DNA from: Amycolatopsis sp. cg9
Lineage (GTDB): Bacteria > Actinomycetota > Actinomycetes > Mycobacteriales > Pseudonocardiaceae
Reading direction: 5' to 3'
NCBI RefSeq assembly: GCF_041346945.1
Contig: NZ_CP166850.1
Coordinates: 4,464,001 to 4,528,000, forward strand
DNA length: 64,000 bases
The translations under genes were made by a program, and so were the position numbers. Positions 62,390 to 64,000 of this stretch are shown here, piece by piece (the stretch's first letter is position 1; every line of letters begins with the position of its first letter). The notes beneath the pieces were generated by a model. The model had not been told where the DNA came from, did no database searches, and saw nothing but the letters and a program-made list of their open reading frames with translations.

Positions 62390-63690
62390 TCGAGACCTTG
62401 GCCTACCTGCTGTGCGTGGTGGGCTTCGCCGGGTTCGGGTACAAGCTCGTCGAGGCGCGCCGCAGCCAGCCGGTGCGGACGATGTGGTTCCTCGCCGGGT
62501 TCGGCATCTGCATCGCCACCGGCATCATGGTGCTGACGCCGGCGATGACGGCCCTCGTCGGCCCGGGCCCGGTGGCCGAGTGGGTCCTCAGCCTGGCCGG
62601 CGACGAGCTGAAGCTGGGCGCGATCGGGTTCGCCGTCGCCTTCACGCAGTCGGTGTGGCGCGGCGAGGGCGCCCGCCTGCTGCCGCACGCGCTGTTCACC
62701 GGCGCGACGATGGTGCTGCTCGCGGTGTGCTTCACGCTGTCGGACCCGCGACGCGTCGGCGACGACACCGTGTTCTCGCCCGCCTCGCTGCCGTTCGCGC
62801 TCGCCGACAAGGCGTTGTTCCTGCTGTACAGCCTGATCAGCCTCGGGCTGCTGTTCGCGGTGTTCGTCCGCAGCGCGCGGCACGCGGAGCCGGGACCGCT
62901 GCGCGCCGGGCTGTGGCTGCTGGTCGTCGGCGTGGGCGCGGCGTTCGCGTGGACGTTCTGGGACGTCGACGACGTCCGCCGCCTCGCCGAGACGGCCCGC
63001 ATCGGCGCCCGCGAAGACCTGCCGTCCTCGGTCCTCGCCGCCGCGACGATCGGTTTCGTGACGGCGGGCGCGACGCTCAGCGCCTGGTCACCGGCGGTCT
63101 CGTCGGTGATCGGCCGGGTCAGGGCCTACCGGGCGTACCGCCGCATCGAGCCACTGTGGACGGCCCTGCGCGCGGCGGTCCCGGGCATCGTCCTGGACCC
63201 GGGCCGCGAACTGGCGGGCGGCCCGGAGTTCGCGCTGTACCGCCGCGTCATCGAAATCCGCGACGGCCACCTCGCCCTGCGCGCCCACTTCGACCCGGAC
63301 CTCCCGGCCCGAGCCGAGAAAGCGGCCCGCGACGAGGGAGTGAGCGAAGCGGACCTGCCGGCCACGGTCGAGGCGGTGACCCTCGCGGCGGCGATCGAAG
63401 CGGGCCGCGCGGGCCGCCGCTTCGACCCGGCGAAGGCCACGCCCGCGACCCTGCCCGACGCCGAGGCGGACGTCGCGGCCGAAGCGGCCTGGCTGGTCCA
63501 GGTGAGCCGAGCCTGGCAGCGCGACACGGTGGTGGCACGCGTCCGCGAGGCCACGCTCGCCTGCACCCGGTCTCGGCAAGCACCCCAATGTGGCGTTGGG
63601 TGCGTCCAGCGCACCCAATGTGGCGTTCGGTGCGTCCAGCGCACCGAACGCCACATTGGGGCGCATGAGGCCGGAGGTCAGCGCGGGTAG
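62386..63690 (+). CDS. MAB_1171c-like polytopic membrane protein
   Basis: A 434-residue protein. About seven membrane segments in residues ~1-245 (ETLAYLLCVVGFAGFGYKLVEA ... GLWLLVVGVGAAFAWTFWDV ... LAAATIGFVTAGATL), then a cytoplasmic domain (~250-405; YRAYRRIEPLWTALRAAVPGIVLDPGR, YRRVIEIRDGHLALRAHFDPD) as in the MAB_1171c/DUF6545 group, which is usually paired with XRE and ImmA/IrrE genes. GTG overlaps the ImmA/IrrE stop (GTGA). The last ~30 residues, Cys-rich (QCGVGCVQRTQCGVRC), are the translation of a palindromic DNA element (63583-63665), so the natural C-terminus was probably near residue 400. Function unknown. Confidence 0.85.
   Translation: MIETLAYLLCVVGFAGFGYKLVEARRSQPVRTMWFLAGFGICIATGIMVLTPAMTALVGPGPVAEWVLSLAGDELKLGAIGFAVAFTQSVWRGEGARLLPHALFTGATMVLLAVCFTLSDPRRVGDDTVFSPASLPFALADKALFLLYSLISLGLLFAVFVRSARHAEPGPLRAGLWLLVVGVGAAFAWTFWDVDDVRRLAETARIGAREDLPSSVLAAATIGFVTAGATLSAWSPAVSSVIGRVRAYRAYRRIEPLWTALRAAVPGIVLDPGRELAGGPEFALYRRVIEIRDGHLALRAHFDPDLPARAEKAARDEGVSEADLPATVEAVTLAAAIEAGRAGRRFDPAKATPATLPDAEADVAAEAAWLVQVSRAWQRDTVVARVREATLACTRSRQAPQCGVGCVQRTQCGVRCVQRTERHIGAHEAGGQRG
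63583..63665. repeat. Palindromic element (CCAATGTGGCGTT family) at the 3' end of the membrane-protein gene
   Basis: Three units: CCCCAATGTGGCGTTGGG (from 63583), then CCCAATGTGGCGTTCGGTGC (63614 on; 21-nt arm to 63634) and its exact reverse complement (63640-63660), separated by 5 nt (TCCAG). The first spacer is the same TCCAGCGCACC. The arms would make a 21-bp stem. It is within the open frame of the membrane-protein gene and 18 nt from the convergent gluconolactonase stop codon. Confidence 0.9.
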
Positions 63691-64000
63691 CGGGCCCCGT
63701 TCACCGTCACCCTCAGCGTGTACACCGAACTCGACGCCGTGATGAACAGCTCGTTCCCCCGCGCCCCGCCGAACGTCAGGTTCGAGCAGATCTCCGGGAT
63801 CCGCAGCTTGCCGATCCTCGTGCCGTCCGGGTCGAAGCAGTGCAGCCCGTCGTGCGCGGCCGCCCAGACCCGGCCGTCCGCGTCGACGCGCACGCCGTCG
63901 AACCCGCCGGCGTCGCTCGTCGCGAAGACCTCCCCGCCGGCCAGCGTCCCGTCCGAGCCGACCCGGAACACCCTGATGTGGCTGGGGTCCTGGCGGGTGT
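63678..64000 (-). CDS. SMP-30/gluconolactonase-family protein (partial, N-terminus outside window)
   Basis: The C-terminal ~107 residues of a six-blade propeller hydrolase. Visible motifs: FATSDAGGFDGVRVDADGRVWAAAHDGLHCFDPDGTRIGKLRIPE (the GxPDGxxxD-type blade with metal-binding Asp) and SNLTFGGARGNELFITASSSVYTL, the family's typical end. The reading frame continues to the window edge (TRQDPSHIRVFRVGSDG). It should hydrolyse a sugar lactone or related ester. The stop overlaps the membrane-protein gene by 13 nt on the other strand. Confidence 0.88.
   Translation of the reverse strand, partial: TRQDPSHIRVFRVGSDGTLAGGEVFATSDAGGFDGVRVDADGRVWAAAHDGLHCFDPDGTRIGKLRIPEICSNLTFGGARGNELFITASSSVYTLRVTVNGARYPR

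Overview
The window is 64 kb of very GC-rich, gene-dense DNA with strong third-position G/C bias, many GTG starts and 1-4 nt stop/start overlaps. Gene content and order fit a filamentous actinomycete of the Pseudonocardiaceae; Amycolatopsis is my best guess, by inference from gene content and repeat style and not from any search. The backbone follows the chromosomal order known from mycobacteria (ddl - DUF3515 - thiL - ung - rpmB - DAK2 kinase - recG - pyc - rsmD - coaD - sepIVA - DUF177 - rpmF - rnc - mutM). It is interrupted by blocks of accessory genes.

Layout. 1-5.4 kb: a ferric-reductase-like flavocytochrome cut by the left edge, an OmpR-type two-component system, and an FMN-binding protein divergent from a MocR-type regulator. 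5.4-6.2 kb: non-coding, with a 23-bp palindrome, a 102-bp tandem repeat and two facing DnaA-box-like 9-mers. 6.2-17.1 kb: mostly core genes (ddl, thiL, ung, rpmB, fakA-like, recG) with a secreted GH27 alpha-galactosidase, a gamma-carbonic-anhydrase-like protein and an alpha/beta hydrolase among them. 17.1-22.5 kb: accessory block with a TetR/erythromycin-esterase pair, a caspase-like membrane protein and a secreted subtilase whose oxyanion Asn is Ser. 22.6-26.8 kb: pyruvate carboxylase overlapping an arginase-family gene. 26.7-29.4 kb: a GntR/membrane-protein operon with its own operator, and a PucR-type regulator. 29.5-34.8 kb: a nest of secreted proteins (four related to one another, one RCC1 propeller, one beta-rich). 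34.8-44.6 kb: a complete mce operon (yrbEA-yrbEB-mceABCDEF plus two Mce-associated membrane proteins), almost every junction overlapping. 45-53.3 kb: LLM oxidoreductase, a 1,261-residue HTH-nSTAND-TM-WD40 protein, a SnoaL-like/MarR divergent pair with two clear operators, and a HelD/HelR-type helicase. 53.4-60.4 kb: core genes again, with a tandem-domain RNase Sa homologue and a PL6 polysaccharide lyase inserted. 60.4-63.7 kb: an XRE regulator, a 66-bp tandem array, an ImmA/IrrE metallopeptidase and a MAB_1171c-like membrane protein. An SMP-30/gluconolactonase gene runs off the right edge.

The feature I consider least explained is a set of short palindromic elements (three or four sequence families, one architecture: two or three inverted units) that sit at or within about 90 nt of gene 3' ends, sometimes supplying the stop codon or being translated. 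Other items worth following are the XRE/ImmA/membrane-protein trio split by a VNTR-like array, the secreted-protein nest next to the mce operon, the caspase/altered-subtilase pair and the two-domain RNase. I saw no rRNA, tRNA, CRISPR array, transposase or integrase.
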